8,703 nt of DNA from Actinomycetes bacterium (GCA_023389455.1 JAEWEJ010000270.1:1-8703), one strand, 5' to 3'; shown: positions 1-5,541, numbered from the stretch's first letter. Translations and numbers: made by a program. The notes: a model not told the origin generated them from the letters alone.

Positions 1-102
1 GGGCGTGTTCCGACGGTTCTTCTTCGTGATGTAGTTCCGCTCCTTGCACTCCGTGCAGGCGAGCGTGATCTTCGGGCGGACGTCCGCGCTCTTGCTGGCC
101 AT
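1..102 (-). CDS. rpmG: 50S ribosomal protein L33, 3' end cut by window edge
   Basis: The minus-strand frame starts with ATG at 100-102 and runs off the left edge with 34 codons visible, about 60% of the usual 55-56 residues. The start reads MASKSADVRPKITLAC, followed by TEC and ERNYITKKNRRN, which is characteristic of bacterial L33, a small protein of the large ribosomal subunit near the E site. Cys16 and Cys19 form the first C-x-x-C of the zinc-binding (C+) form; the second pair should lie beyond the edge. A GAGGTG Shine-Dalgarno sequence sits 8 nt before the ATG (complement of 111-116). The gene follows tRNA-Met and tRNA-Thr on the same strand. The same thrT-metT-rpmG order is known in mycobacteria, so co-transcription with the tRNAs is likely. 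Confidence 0.95.
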   Translation of the reverse strand, partial: MASKSADVRPKITLACTECKERNYITKKNRRNTP

Positions 103-120
103 GTTCGTGTCACCTCTCGC

Positions 121-170
121 GCCCCGCTGGGGCTGCGCTCTTCTCCTGGCGCGCGCCGGCCGACGCGCGC
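121..170 (-). other. Structured spacer between tRNA-Met and rpmG
   Basis: The 93-nt spacer holds two short inverted repeats: 121-125 with 129-133 (5-bp stem, 3-nt loop) and 149-155 with 164-170 (7-bp alternating GC stem, 8-nt loop). Neither is followed by a T-run on the minus strand, so an RNA-processing or partial-attenuation role between tRNA-Met and rpmG is as likely as termination. Such stems are common by chance at this GC content. Confidence 0.25.
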
Positions 171-195
171 TGCTGCGACGGATGATCGCCGTACG

Positions 196-272
196 TGGTA
201 GCGGGAGCGGGATTCGAACCCGCGACACCACGATTATGAGCCGTGTGCTCTAACCACCTGAGCTATCCCGCC
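196..272 (-). tRNA. tRNA-Met (anticodon CAU), elongator type
   Basis: The minus strand folds as a complete cloverleaf. The 7-bp acceptor stem pairs 266-272 with 200-206, with a G-U at the first pair, and the D-stem is GCTC/GAGC. The anticodon stem is CACGG/TCGTG with loop CTCATAA (anticodon CAT, 236-238), and the T-stem GCGGG/CCCGC encloses TTCGAAT. The discriminator is A (199). The next three bases (196-198) encode CCA, unlike the other two tRNAs here. The paired first acceptor base pair argues against initiator tRNA. A lysidine-modified Ile-CAU tRNA also has CAT, but this sequence resembles the actinobacterial elongator tRNA-Met and sits next to rpmG as in related genomes. Confidence 0.93.
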
Positions 273-287
273 ACAGCGGTCGTGCCC

Positions 288-317
288 TGGGCCGGTCGTC
301 CGAGGACGACCGGCCCA
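288..317 (-). other. Perfect 13-bp hairpin between tRNA-Thr and tRNA-Met
   Basis: Bases 288-300 are exactly complementary to 305-317, giving a 13-bp GC-rich stem with a 4-nt loop. It lies between the two tRNA genes, in transcription order tRNA-Thr, hairpin, tRNA-Met. No T-run follows on the minus strand. It could be an RNase III or RNase E processing site of the tRNA precursor, or a leaky terminator that adjusts the tRNA-Thr to tRNA-Met/rpmG ratio. Confidence 0.5.
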
Positions 318-330
318 TGACATACCACAG

Positions 331-403
331 AGCCCCGAAAGGGAATCGAACCCTTGACCTTCTCCTTACCATGGAGACGCTCTGCCGACTGAGCTATCGG
401 GGC
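331..403 (-). tRNA. tRNA-Thr (anticodon GGU)
   Basis: The minus strand gives a full 73-nt cloverleaf. The acceptor stem GCCCCGA pairs with TCGGGGC (397-403 with 332-338). The anticodon stem TCTCC/GGAGA encloses loop ATGGTAA, with anticodon GGT at 368-370, and the T-arm is AGGG TTCGATT CCCT. The discriminator base is T (331). CCA is not encoded, so CCA-adding enzyme is needed. It decodes ACC and ACU, the codon family that includes the preferred Thr codon of a GC-rich genome. It is the first gene of the apparent tRNA-Thr, tRNA-Met, rpmG unit. Confidence 0.95.
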
Positions 404-413
404 AGCGCGGACC

Positions 414-443
414 AGAGTACACGGGCTACGGGGTGCCCGTGAA
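414..443 (-). promoter_or_regulatory. Candidate promoter of the tRNA-Thr/tRNA-Met/rpmG unit
   Basis: On the minus strand TTCACG (438-443) and TACTCT (414-419) are separated by 18 nt. They match 4 of 6 bases of TTGACA and the TAnnnT pattern of actinobacterial -10 boxes. Transcription would begin only a few bases before the tRNA-Thr 5' end at 403. The match is modest and the position is the main support. Confidence 0.35.
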
Positions 444-499
444 ATCGGCCCCTGACGGCGCGTCCTGCGAGGTCCGCAGGCCCGTCCCCACGCTCGTTC

Positions 500-509
500 G
501 AAACGTTTC
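500..509. promoter_or_regulatory. GAAACGTTTC palindrome, possible LacI-family operator
   Basis: A perfect 10-bp palindrome, GAAACGTTTC, lies in the 148-bp gap between tRNA-Thr and the lipoprotein gene. A central CG flanked by AAA/TTT is the usual core of LacI/GalR-family operators. It is AT-rich against a very GC-rich background. No regulator gene is in the window, so a binding protein cannot be assigned. Confidence 0.25.
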
Positions 510-551
510 CGTTCGTCGCGCGACGCCCCCGTGCGTGCCACGATCCGGCGC

Positions 552-971
552 ATGCGCACCCCCCGCCAGTGCCTCCTGCCCGCCGCCGCCGTCCTGGCCG
601 CCGCCCTGCTCACCACCGCCTGCGGCGGCGGTGAGCAGGGCGTCGACCCCTCGACCGCCGACTGGCCCGCGGCGGTCACGCCGGCCGACGCCGAGGGCGA
701 CTTCTGGGTCGTGTGGACCGCCGTGGCGGAGAACGGCGACGACCCCGCGCTCACCACCGAGATCGACCGCCTCGCCGACGTCGGCTACGAGGTCGAGCCG
801 TGGGCGCCCGCCTGCCAGTCCGGCGCCCAGGAGCGCCTGGAGCAGCTCACCGGCTACCCGGAGCCCGTCGGGGTGGGTGTCGCGTTCGCCTCGGAGGAGG
901 ACGCCGGGGTCTTCGACACCCGTGACGAGGGTGCGACCGTCTCGGTCACGTCGGGCACCTGGACCTGCTGA
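552..971 (+). CDS. Small predicted lipoprotein, function unknown
   Basis: The protein has 139 residues from the ATG at 552. This start puts the signal peptide in register: basic MRTPR, a hydrophobic stretch at 8-20, then LTTAC with the lipidated cysteine at 24 followed by GGG. An upstream GTG at 531 would add seven residues before the signal and is less likely. No clear Shine-Dalgarno sequence is visible. The mature part is acidic and about 115 residues long, with Cys88 and the C-terminal Cys139 able to form a disulfide. Predicted pattern: strand (FWVVWTAV, 51-58), helix (66-76), strand (GYEVEPW), helix (91-100), strand (VGVGVAFA), then a short helix (SEEDAGVF). This alternation recalls compact SPOR- or RraB-like alpha/beta folds, but I do not recognise the family. 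It stands alone, between tRNA-Thr and a hairpin before tRNA-Tyr. Confidence 0.75.
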   Translation: MRTPRQCLLPAAAVLAAALLTTACGGGEQGVDPSTADWPAAVTPADAEGDFWVVWTAVAENGDDPALTTEIDRLADVGYEVEPWAPACQSGAQERLEQLTGYPEPVGVGVAFASEEDAGVFDTRDEGATVSVTSGTWTC

Positions 972-1030
972 ACCGGGCAGGACGCGGCCGGCCCGTCGGA
1001 CGGCGGGGGCACCCGGGCCGGACGACGACG

Positions 1031-1060
1031 AAGGGGGCGTCCTGTGCAGGACGCCCCCTT
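1031..1060. terminator. Strong bidirectional hairpin terminator
   Basis: Bases 1031-1044 are perfectly complementary to 1047-1060, a 14-bp stem that starts AAGGGGGCGTCCTG, with an effective 4-nt loop. It lies between the stop of the lipoprotein gene (+) and the 3' end of tRNA-Tyr (-), where two converging transcripts both need to end. There is no strong T-run, as is usual in high-GC actinobacteria. Confidence 0.7.
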
Positions 1061-1067
1061 CGGTGCG

Positions 1068-1149
1068 TGGCGGGTGAGGGATTCGAACCCCCGTAGGCGT
1101 TGCCAGCTGATTTACAGTCAGCCCCCTTTGGCCACTCGGGTAACCCGCC
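1068..1149 (-). tRNA. tRNA-Tyr (anticodon GUA)
   Basis: The minus strand gives an 82-nt class II tRNA with the long variable arm typical of bacterial tRNA-Tyr. The acceptor stem GGCGGGT/ACCCGCC pairs 1143-1149 with 1069-1075. The anticodon stem CTGA/TCAG encloses loop CTGTAAA (anticodon GTA, 1113-1115), and the T-arm contains TTCGAAT. The discriminator is A (1068) and CCA is not encoded. It is a single-gene unit ending at the hairpin 1031-1060. Confidence 0.95.
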
Positions 1150-1231
1150 AAGGAGCGCTCGGCCACGCGCTCCGCGTCGTCCCGGTCCGAGGGCCGGGGC
1201 GGCGCGTCCGCGTGAACGGCGTGCGGATGGA

Positions 1232-1240
1232 AGGATAGCA
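1232..1240 (-). promoter_or_regulatory. Candidate extended -10 promoter for tRNA-Tyr
   Basis: The minus strand reads TGC then TATCCT (complement of 1232-1240), fitting the extended -10 form TGn-TAnnnT. No convincing -35 box is seen at 17-18 nt, which extended -10 promoters tolerate. Transcription would start near 1225 and leave a leader of about 75 nt, to be trimmed by RNase P at 1149. This is the only promoter-like element I see in the tRNA-Tyr upstream region. Confidence 0.35.
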
Positions 1241-1343
1241 AGTCCGAGAGGGGGTTCGTGCACACGGGCCCGTCGGGCTGTCGTCGCACGGGCACGGGCG
1301 CGGGTCCGCGGCCGGACGACCCCCTCCTCAGACGGACCGCAGC

Positions 1344-1362
1344 GGCATCCCCCGGGGATGCC
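1344..1362. promoter_or_regulatory. 19-nt palindrome directly before the yajQ ribosome binding site
   Basis: GGCATCCCC and GGGGATGCC (1344-1352 and 1354-1362) form a perfect dyad around one central base. It ends exactly where the Shine-Dalgarno tract AGGGAGGG (1363-1370) begins. As DNA it could be an operator; as RNA it would fold into a stem that abuts the ribosome binding site of yajQ. The function is inferred from position only. Confidence 0.4.
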
Positions 1363-1376
1363 AGGGAGGGAGCAGC

Positions 1377-1874
1377 ATGGCCAGCGAGTCGTCGTTCGAC
1401 GTCGTCAGCAAGGTCGACCGCCAGGAGGTGGACAACGCGCTGAACCAGGCCTCGAAGGAGATCGCGCAGCGCTACGACTTCAAGGGCGTGGGGGCGTCCA
1501 TCACGTGGAGCGGCGAGAGCATCCTCATGGTCGCCAACTCCCCCGAGCGCGTGCTCGCGGTGCTCGACGTCTTCCAGACCAAGCTGATCAAGCGCAACAT
1601 CTCCCTGAAGTCGCTCGACACGGGCGACGGCGAGCCCAAGCCCTCGGGCAAGGAGTACCGCCTGGCCGCCTCCATCAAGGAGGGCCTGAGCAGCGAGGTC
1701 GCGAAGAAGCTCGCCAAGATCGTGCGGGACGAGGGCCCCAAGGGCGTCAAGACCCAGATCCAGGGCGACGAGCTGCGCGTGTCCGCCAAGAGCCGTGACG
1801 ACCTGCAGACGGTCATCGCGCTGCTCAAGGGCGCCGACGTCGACGCCGCCCTGCAGTTCGTCAACTACCGCTGA
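1377..1874 (+). CDS. yajQ: YajQ family nucleotide / cyclic di-GMP-binding protein
   Basis: This 165-residue cytoplasmic protein has the usual length of the YajQ (UPF0234) family. The family fold is two ferredoxin-like domains that bind nucleotides. In some proteobacteria a YajQ homologue is a cyclic di-GMP receptor acting with a transcription factor; that ligand is not shown for actinobacteria. Family signatures are the N-terminal SSFDVVSKVDRQEVDNALNQ (5-24), RYDFKG (32-37), KLIKRNI (69-75), and the C-terminal block QIQGDELRVSAKSRDDLQ (127-144) ending in FVNYR. The start is set by an excellent AGGGAGGG tract 6 nt before the ATG. The gene is monocistronic and converges on htpX with a 72-nt gap. 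In Mycobacterium tuberculosis the homologues of htpX and yajQ are also near neighbours (Rv0563 and Rv0566c, from memory). Confidence 0.93.
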   Translation: MASESSFDVVSKVDRQEVDNALNQASKEIAQRYDFKGVGASITWSGESILMVANSPERVLAVLDVFQTKLIKRNISLKSLDTGDGEPKPSGKEYRLAASIKEGLSSEVAKKLAKIVRDEGPKGVKTQIQGDELRVSAKSRDDLQTVIALLKGADVDAALQFVNYR

Positions 1875-1904
1875 GGCGGCCGCGCGGACGGCGACCGCGA
1901 GCCG

Positions 1905-1921
1905 CCCCGGTGACCCCGGGG
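1905..1921. terminator. Possible terminator between converging yajQ and htpX
   Basis: CCCCGG (1905-1910) pairs with CCGGGG (1916-1921) around a 5-nt loop in the 72-nt gap between two converging genes. A further 14-nt GC palindrome follows at 1933-1946, touching the htpX stop codon. The stems are short and lack T-runs, so the call rests mainly on location. Confidence 0.35.
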
Positions 1922-1946
1922 TCCGGCCCGCGGCGCCGCGCGGCGC

Positions 1947-2816
1947 TCAGTAGCGCGTGACGGGACCGCCCGCCATCGCCTCCAGGCGGGCGATGCGGTC
2001 GGGCATCGGCGGGTGCGTCGCGAAGAGGCGACCCATGCCCGCGCCGCGGAACGGGTTCGCGATCATCAGGTGGGAGACGTCGACGAGCTCCCTGTCCTGG
2101 GGCAACGGACGGGCGTTCGTGCCGGACTCCAGCTTGCGCAGCGCGGACGCCAGCGCCAGCGGGTCACCGGTGAGCCGCGCACCGTCCTCGTCCGCGTCGT
2201 ACTCGCGGGTGCGGGAGATCGCGAGCTGCACCATGGTGGCGGCCAGCGGGGCGAGGAAGACCATGAGCAGGCTCGCGATCGGGTTGCCGCCCTCACGCCG
2301 GTCCCCACCACCGAAGAACATCGCGAACTGCGCGAGCGACGTGATCACCCCGGCGACGGCCGCCGCCACCGAGGACGTGAGGATGTCGCGGTTGTAGACG
2401 TGCATCAGCTCGTGGCCCAGCACCCCGCGCAGCTCCCGCTCGTCGAGGATCGCGAGGATCCCGTCGGTGCAGCACACCGCCGCGTTCTGCGGGTTGCGCC
2501 CGGTCGCGAACGCGTTGGGCGCCATGGTCGGCGACACGTACAGCCGCGGCATGGGCTGGCGCGCGGCCGTCGAGAGCTCGCGGACGATGCGGTACATCGT
2601 GGGCTGCTCGATCTCGCTGACCGGCCGCGCCCGCATCGCACGGATCGCGATCTTGTCCGAGTTCCAGTAGCTGTAGCCCGTCATCACCAGGCCTGCCGCC
2701 GTGAACAGCCAGAGGTACCGCGGTCCGCCGACCAGCCAGCCGATGCCCAGCAGCACGGCCCACAGGGCGCCGAACAGCGCCGCCGTCTTCAGCCCGTTGT
2801 AGTGCCGGTGACCCAT
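1947..2816 (-). CDS. htpX: Membrane-bound zinc metalloprotease HtpX
   Basis: The protein has 289 residues, the normal family length (M48B). HtpX is an inner-membrane protease that degrades misfolded membrane proteins, alongside FtsH in other bacteria. Visible features: membrane segments at about 11-30 and 33-50, and the zinc site HELMH at 135-139 with the third ligand Glu205 in SRTREYDADEDGA (201-213). Hydrophobic segments lie at about 145-168 and 180-200, between the two halves of the active site, as in the family. The conserved FATHPPMPDRIARLEAM (265-281) closes the protein. The ATG at 2814-2816 is chosen because family similarity begins at MGHRHYNGLKTAALFG and a GAGGACGAGGA purine tract precedes it. 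The frame stays open upstream for 57 codons, but that extension looks non-coding. An ECF-type promoter motif lies upstream, which would fit envelope-stress control. Confidence 0.95.
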   Translation of the reverse strand: MGHRHYNGLKTAALFGALWAVLLGIGWLVGGPRYLWLFTAAGLVMTGYSYWNSDKIAIRAMRARPVSEIEQPTMYRIVRELSTAARQPMPRLYVSPTMAPNAFATGRNPQNAAVCCTDGILAILDERELRGVLGHELMHVYNRDILTSSVAAAVAGVITSLAQFAMFFGGGDRREGGNPIASLLMVFLAPLAATMVQLAISRTREYDADEDGARLTGDPLALASALRKLESGTNARPLPQDRELVDVSHLMIANPFRGAGMGRLFATHPPMPDRIARLEAMAGGPVTRY

Positions 2817-2869
2817 CTGCGTCCTCGTCCTCCCCGCGCCCGGCACCCACGGCCGTCCGCACCAGTCAC

Positions 2870-2895
2870 AACGCCTCGTGCCGTGCCGACGTTCC
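2870..2895 (-). promoter_or_regulatory. Candidate ECF (SigE/SigR-like) promoter of htpX
   Basis: On the minus strand GGAAC (2891-2895, within GGGGAAC) is followed after exactly 18 nt by GTT (2870-2872, within CGTTG). This matches the GGAAY-N(17-19)-GTT promoters used by actinobacterial stress sigma factors such as SigE, SigH and SigR. Transcription would begin near 2862, giving an htpX leader of about 45 nt with a normal ribosome binding site. To my knowledge htpX is part of the SigE regulon in M. tuberculosis, which supports the assignment. Confidence 0.5.
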
Positions 2896-2941
2896 CCGGC
2901 GCGTCCGCGTGGACGACGCCACGCCGCGCGGCGCTCGCTCG

Positions 2942-2947
2942 TATCCT
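2942..2947 (+). promoter_or_regulatory. Possible -10 box (TATCCT) of the ABC operon
   Basis: TATCCT fits TAnnnT and lies 54 nt before the ATG of the binding-protein gene. The sequence at the expected -35 position (around 2919-2924) does not resemble TTGACA. It is listed as the best -10 candidate in the 185-bp divergent region. The overall promoter call is weak. Confidence 0.3.
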
Positions 2948-3001
2948 TGCCCCGCCCCGATGCCGTGGCGACCCCGCCCGCCCGCATCCTCTGGAGACCC
3001 C

Positions 3002-3838
3002 ATGCGCCCCGCCCGCCTCACCGTCCTCGCCCTCGCGGCCGCTCTGACGCTGGCCGCGTGCGCCCCCGCGGACGACGCCCCCACCGCCGCCACGACGGAC
3101 GGCACGCTGCCGACGGTCACCCCCGGAGTCCTGACGTTCGCCACCTCCGACCCGGCCTACGAGCCGTGGGTCGTGGGCAACGACCCGGCCGCCGGGGAGG
3201 GCTTCGAGGCCGCCGTCGCGTACGCCGTGGCCGAGGAGCTCGGGTTCGCCGCCGACGACGTGGCCTGGGTGACGGCGAGCTTCGACCAGATCATCGCGCC
3301 GGGCGCCAAGTCCTTCGACGTGGCGGTCAACCAGGTCTCCATCAGCGACGAGCGCCGGGCCAACCTCGACTTCTCGTCGCCGTACTACACGACCGCCCAG
3401 GCCGTCGTGACGCTGGCCGGCTCGCCGGTCGCGCAGGCCACGACCCTGGCCGACCTCGCCGGCGCCCGCATCGGCGCCATGGTCGGGACCACGAGCCTGA
3501 CGGCCGCGCAGGAGCTCGTCGCGCCGGGCGCCGACGTCTCGGTCTTCAACGACAACGACCAGGTCAAGCAGGCCCTGACGTCCGGCCTGGTCGACGCCGT
3601 CGTCGTCGACCTGCCGACGGCGCTGTACATCACGGCCGCCGAGCTCGAGGACGGCGTGCTGCTGGGTCAGCTGCCGGACAGCGCGGGCGGCGACGAGTTC
3701 GGCCTGGTGCTCGACAAGGGCTCCGCGCTGACCGCGACGGTGTCGCAGGCCGTGGACGCGCTGCGCGAGGACGGCACGCTCGCCGAGCTCGAGGCGCAGT
3801 GGCTGACCGACGCCGCCGGCGCGCCCGTGCTGCGGTGA
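3002..3838 (+). CDS. Amino-acid ABC transporter substrate-binding lipoprotein
   Basis: This is a 278-residue solute-binding protein of the polar amino-acid family (SBP_bac_3, HisJ/GlnH type). The lipoprotein signal MRPARLTVLALAAALTLAAC has an LAAC lipobox with Cys20 as the anchored residue. The linker is rich in Ala, Thr and Asp, and the bilobed domain starts near 42 (GVLTFATSDPAYEPW). Family landmarks are FDVAVNQVSISDERR (105-119), whose arginine region usually binds the ligand carboxylate, then LDFSSPYY (122-129) and the hinge/second lobe with DLAGARIGAMVGTTS (151-165). The end has the usual ALREDGTLAELEAQWL (253-268). The start at 3002 is preferred because GGAG (2993-2996) sits 5 nt upstream and it opens the signal peptide directly. 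It is the first gene of the importer operon. The exact substrate cannot be read from sequence. Confidence 0.93.
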   Translation: MRPARLTVLALAAALTLAACAPADDAPTAATTDGTLPTVTPGVLTFATSDPAYEPWVVGNDPAAGEGFEAAVAYAVAEELGFAADDVAWVTASFDQIIAPGAKSFDVAVNQVSISDERRANLDFSSPYYTTAQAVVTLAGSPVAQATTLADLAGARIGAMVGTTSLTAAQELVAPGADVSVFNDNDQVKQALTSGLVDAVVVDLPTALYITAAELEDGVLLGQLPDSAGGDEFGLVLDKGSALTATVSQAVDALREDGTLAELEAQWLTDAAGAPVLR

Positions 3839-3845
3839 CCCGCAC

Positions 3846-4742
3846 GTGACCGCGTCCGCCGGACGGCCCGCGCCCGCGCCGTGGACCCCGTCCGCGGTCC
3901 AGCGGGAGCGGGACGCCTTCCGCCGGGCGCGCGCCCGGCGCTCGACGCTCGCCGCGCTGGCCTCGACGGTCGCGCTCGGTGCGGTCGTCGTGCTGGGCGT
4001 GCGGGCCGCGCCGGGGTGGCCGCGGGTGCAGGCGTCGTTCCTCGACCCGCAGGTCGCCCTGGAGTCCCTGCCGCGCGTGCTCGAGGGCCTGTGGCTGAAC
4101 GTGCGGGTCATGGCGGTCTGCGCCGTCGTCATCGTCGTGGTGGCGCTCGGGCTGGCGCTGGCCCGCACGCTGCGCGGGCCGGTCTTCCTGCCGCTGCGGC
4201 TGCTGGCCACGGCGTACGTCGACGTCTTCCGCGGGCTGCCGCTCATCCTCGTGCTGCTGCTCGTCGGGTTCGGCGTGCCGGGGCTGCGGCTGCAGGGCGT
4301 GCCGACCTCGGCGGTCGTCCTCGGCGGCGTGGCGCTGGTGCTCACCTACTCGGCGTACGTCGCGGAGGTCTTCCGCGCCGGCATCGAGTCCGTGCACCCC
4401 TCGCAGGTGGCCGCGGCCCGGTCGCTCGGGCTCACGCACGGCCAGACGCTGCGGCACGTCGTGCTGCCGCAGGCCGTGCGCCGGGTCGTCCCCCCGCTGC
4501 TCAACGACCTGGTGTCCCTGTCGAAGGACTCCGGGCTCATCTCGATCCTCGGGGCGGTGGACGCCGTCCGGGCCGCCCAGATCGCCACGGCCACCCACGC
4601 CAACTTCACGCCGTACGTCGTGGCCGGTGTGCTGTTCGTGCTGCTGACGATCCCGCTGTCGCGCCTCACCGACGTGCTGGCGCGCCGGTCCGGCTGGCTG
4701 GGAGCCCAGAGCGGCCTGGCCGGGGCGGGGGCGCTGCGGTGA
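3846..4742 (+). CDS. Amino-acid ABC transporter permease (His/Glu/Gln type)
   Basis: This 298-residue membrane component of the importer starts with GTG, 7 nt after the stop of the binding-protein gene. A long hydrophilic N-terminus rich in Arg, Ala and Pro (1-33) precedes the first membrane segment (about 34-52). Further segments lie near 86-106, 131-146, 155-174 and 256-272. The permease core contains YVDVFRGLPLILVLLL (124-139), typical of HisM/GlnP proteins. The cytoplasmic EAA loop, which contacts the ATPase, is at about 185-215 (HPSQVAAARSLGLTHGQTL, then LPQAVRRVVPP). LSKDSGLISILG (225-236) is also conserved in the family. The gene's stop overlaps the ATPase start in GTGA, indicating translational coupling. 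Only one permease gene is present, so a homodimeric channel is likely. Confidence 0.93.
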   Translation: MTASAGRPAPAPWTPSAVQRERDAFRRARARRSTLAALASTVALGAVVVLGVRAAPGWPRVQASFLDPQVALESLPRVLEGLWLNVRVMAVCAVVIVVVALGLALARTLRGPVFLPLRLLATAYVDVFRGLPLILVLLLVGFGVPGLRLQGVPTSAVVLGGVALVLTYSAYVAEVFRAGIESVHPSQVAAARSLGLTHGQTLRHVVLPQAVRRVVPPLLNDLVSLSKDSGLISILGAVDAVRAAQIATATHANFTPYVVAGVLFVLLTIPLSRLTDVLARRSGWLGAQSGLAGAGALR

Positions 4743-5488
4743 CCGGGGCACCCGGCACCCCGCTCCTCGCCGTGCGGGACGTGCGCAAGACCTTCGGCGA
4801 GCACGTCGTGCTCGACGGGCTGTCGCTCGACGTGCACGCCCACCGTGTCGTCGTCCTCATCGGGGCCTCCGGCTCCGGGAAGTCGACGCTGCTGCGCTGC
4901 GTCGACCTGCTGGAGGACGTCGACGACGGCGTCATCGAGCTGGAGGGACGCGACATCACCGACCCGCGCCTCGACGCGAACGCGGTGCGCGCCCGCATGG
5001 GCATGGTGTTCCAGTCGTACAACCTCTTCCCGCACCTGCGGGTGCTGGACAACGTCACGCTCGCGCCACGGCTCGTGCACCGCACGAGCCGGCGCCAGGC
5101 GCAGGACGAGGCGATGGCGGTGCTGGAGCGCGTGGGGCTGGCGGACAAGGCACGCGCCTTCCCCGACGAGCTCTCGGGCGGCCAGCAGCAGCGGGTCGCG
5201 ATCGCGCGTGCGCTGGTGGGACGGCCCGCCGTGCTGCTGCTCGACGAGGTCACCAGCGCGCTGGACCCGGAGCTGGTGGGCGAGGTCCTCGACCTGCTCG
5301 GCGAGCTCAAGGACACCGGCCTGACGATGCTGCTCGCGACGCACGAGATGGCCTTCGCCCGCGACGTCGCCGACGAGGTCTGCTTCCTGCACGCGGGCCG
5401 CGTGCACGAGCGCGGCCCGGCGTCGCAGGTGCTCGGTGACCCGCAGGAGGCCCGCACCCGGGAGTTCGTGCGGCGGTTCACCGCCTGA
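4739..5488 (+). CDS. Amino-acid ABC transporter ATP-binding protein (GlnQ/HisP type)
   Basis: A complete 249-residue ATPase that powers the importer on the cytoplasmic face. Motifs in order: Walker A GASGSGKST (42-50), Q-loop in FQSYNLFPH (Gln92), signature LSGGQQQR (145-152), Walker B VLLLDE (165-170), D-loop SALD (173-176), and switch histidine in ATHEM (His202). MVFQSYNLFPHLRVLDNV and the THEMAFARDVAD segment are hallmarks of the polar amino-acid subfamily. All catalytic residues are intact. The GTG start at 4739 overlaps the permease stop by 4 nt, and the protein then begins TGAPGTPLLAVRDVRKTFG. The frame is open far upstream inside the permease gene, but that part has no family content. 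It is the last gene of the operon and is followed by a hairpin at 5599-5634. Confidence 0.95.
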   Translation: MTGAPGTPLLAVRDVRKTFGEHVVLDGLSLDVHAHRVVVLIGASGSGKSTLLRCVDLLEDVDDGVIELEGRDITDPRLDANAVRARMGMVFQSYNLFPHLRVLDNVTLAPRLVHRTSRRQAQDEAMAVLERVGLADKARAFPDELSGGQQQRVAIARALVGRPAVLLLDEVTSALDPELVGEVLDLLGELKDTGLTMLLATHEMAFARDVADEVCFLHAGRVHERGPASQVLGDPQEARTREFVRRFTA

Positions 5489-5541
5489 TCCGCGGCCGGG
5501 CGCACCCGGGACGCCCCTGACCTCGTCGGACGTCTCCCCGG

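Noticed and set aside
44..253. Plus-strand open frame opposite rpmG and tRNA-Met.
   Set aside because: It is antisense to a ribosomal protein gene and a tRNA, and its product has no recognisable features.
1934..2936. A 15-nt identical sequence (CGCCGCGCGGCGCTC) at 1934-1948 and 2922-2936 flanking htpX, resembling direct repeats of an inserted element.
   Set aside because: It consists mostly of a GC palindrome that is common by chance here. HtpX has native composition and a conserved neighbour, and there are no transposase or integrase genes.
2817..2987. In-frame 57-codon extension upstream of htpX containing Cys-Asp-Trp-Cys-Gly-Arg, which looks like a zinc-ribbon half.
   Set aside because: Only one C-x-x-C pair occurs, the rest is Arg/Gly/Pro-rich as expected of non-coding GC-rich DNA, the HtpX family starts at the ATG at 2816, and that ATG has its own ribosome binding site. 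The extension also covers the probable promoter.
2789..4345. Long minus-strand open frame opposite the ABC binding protein and permease.
   Set aside because: It is antisense to two well-supported genes, its composition is low-complexity Arg/Gly/Ala, and there is no recognisable domain or ribosome binding site.
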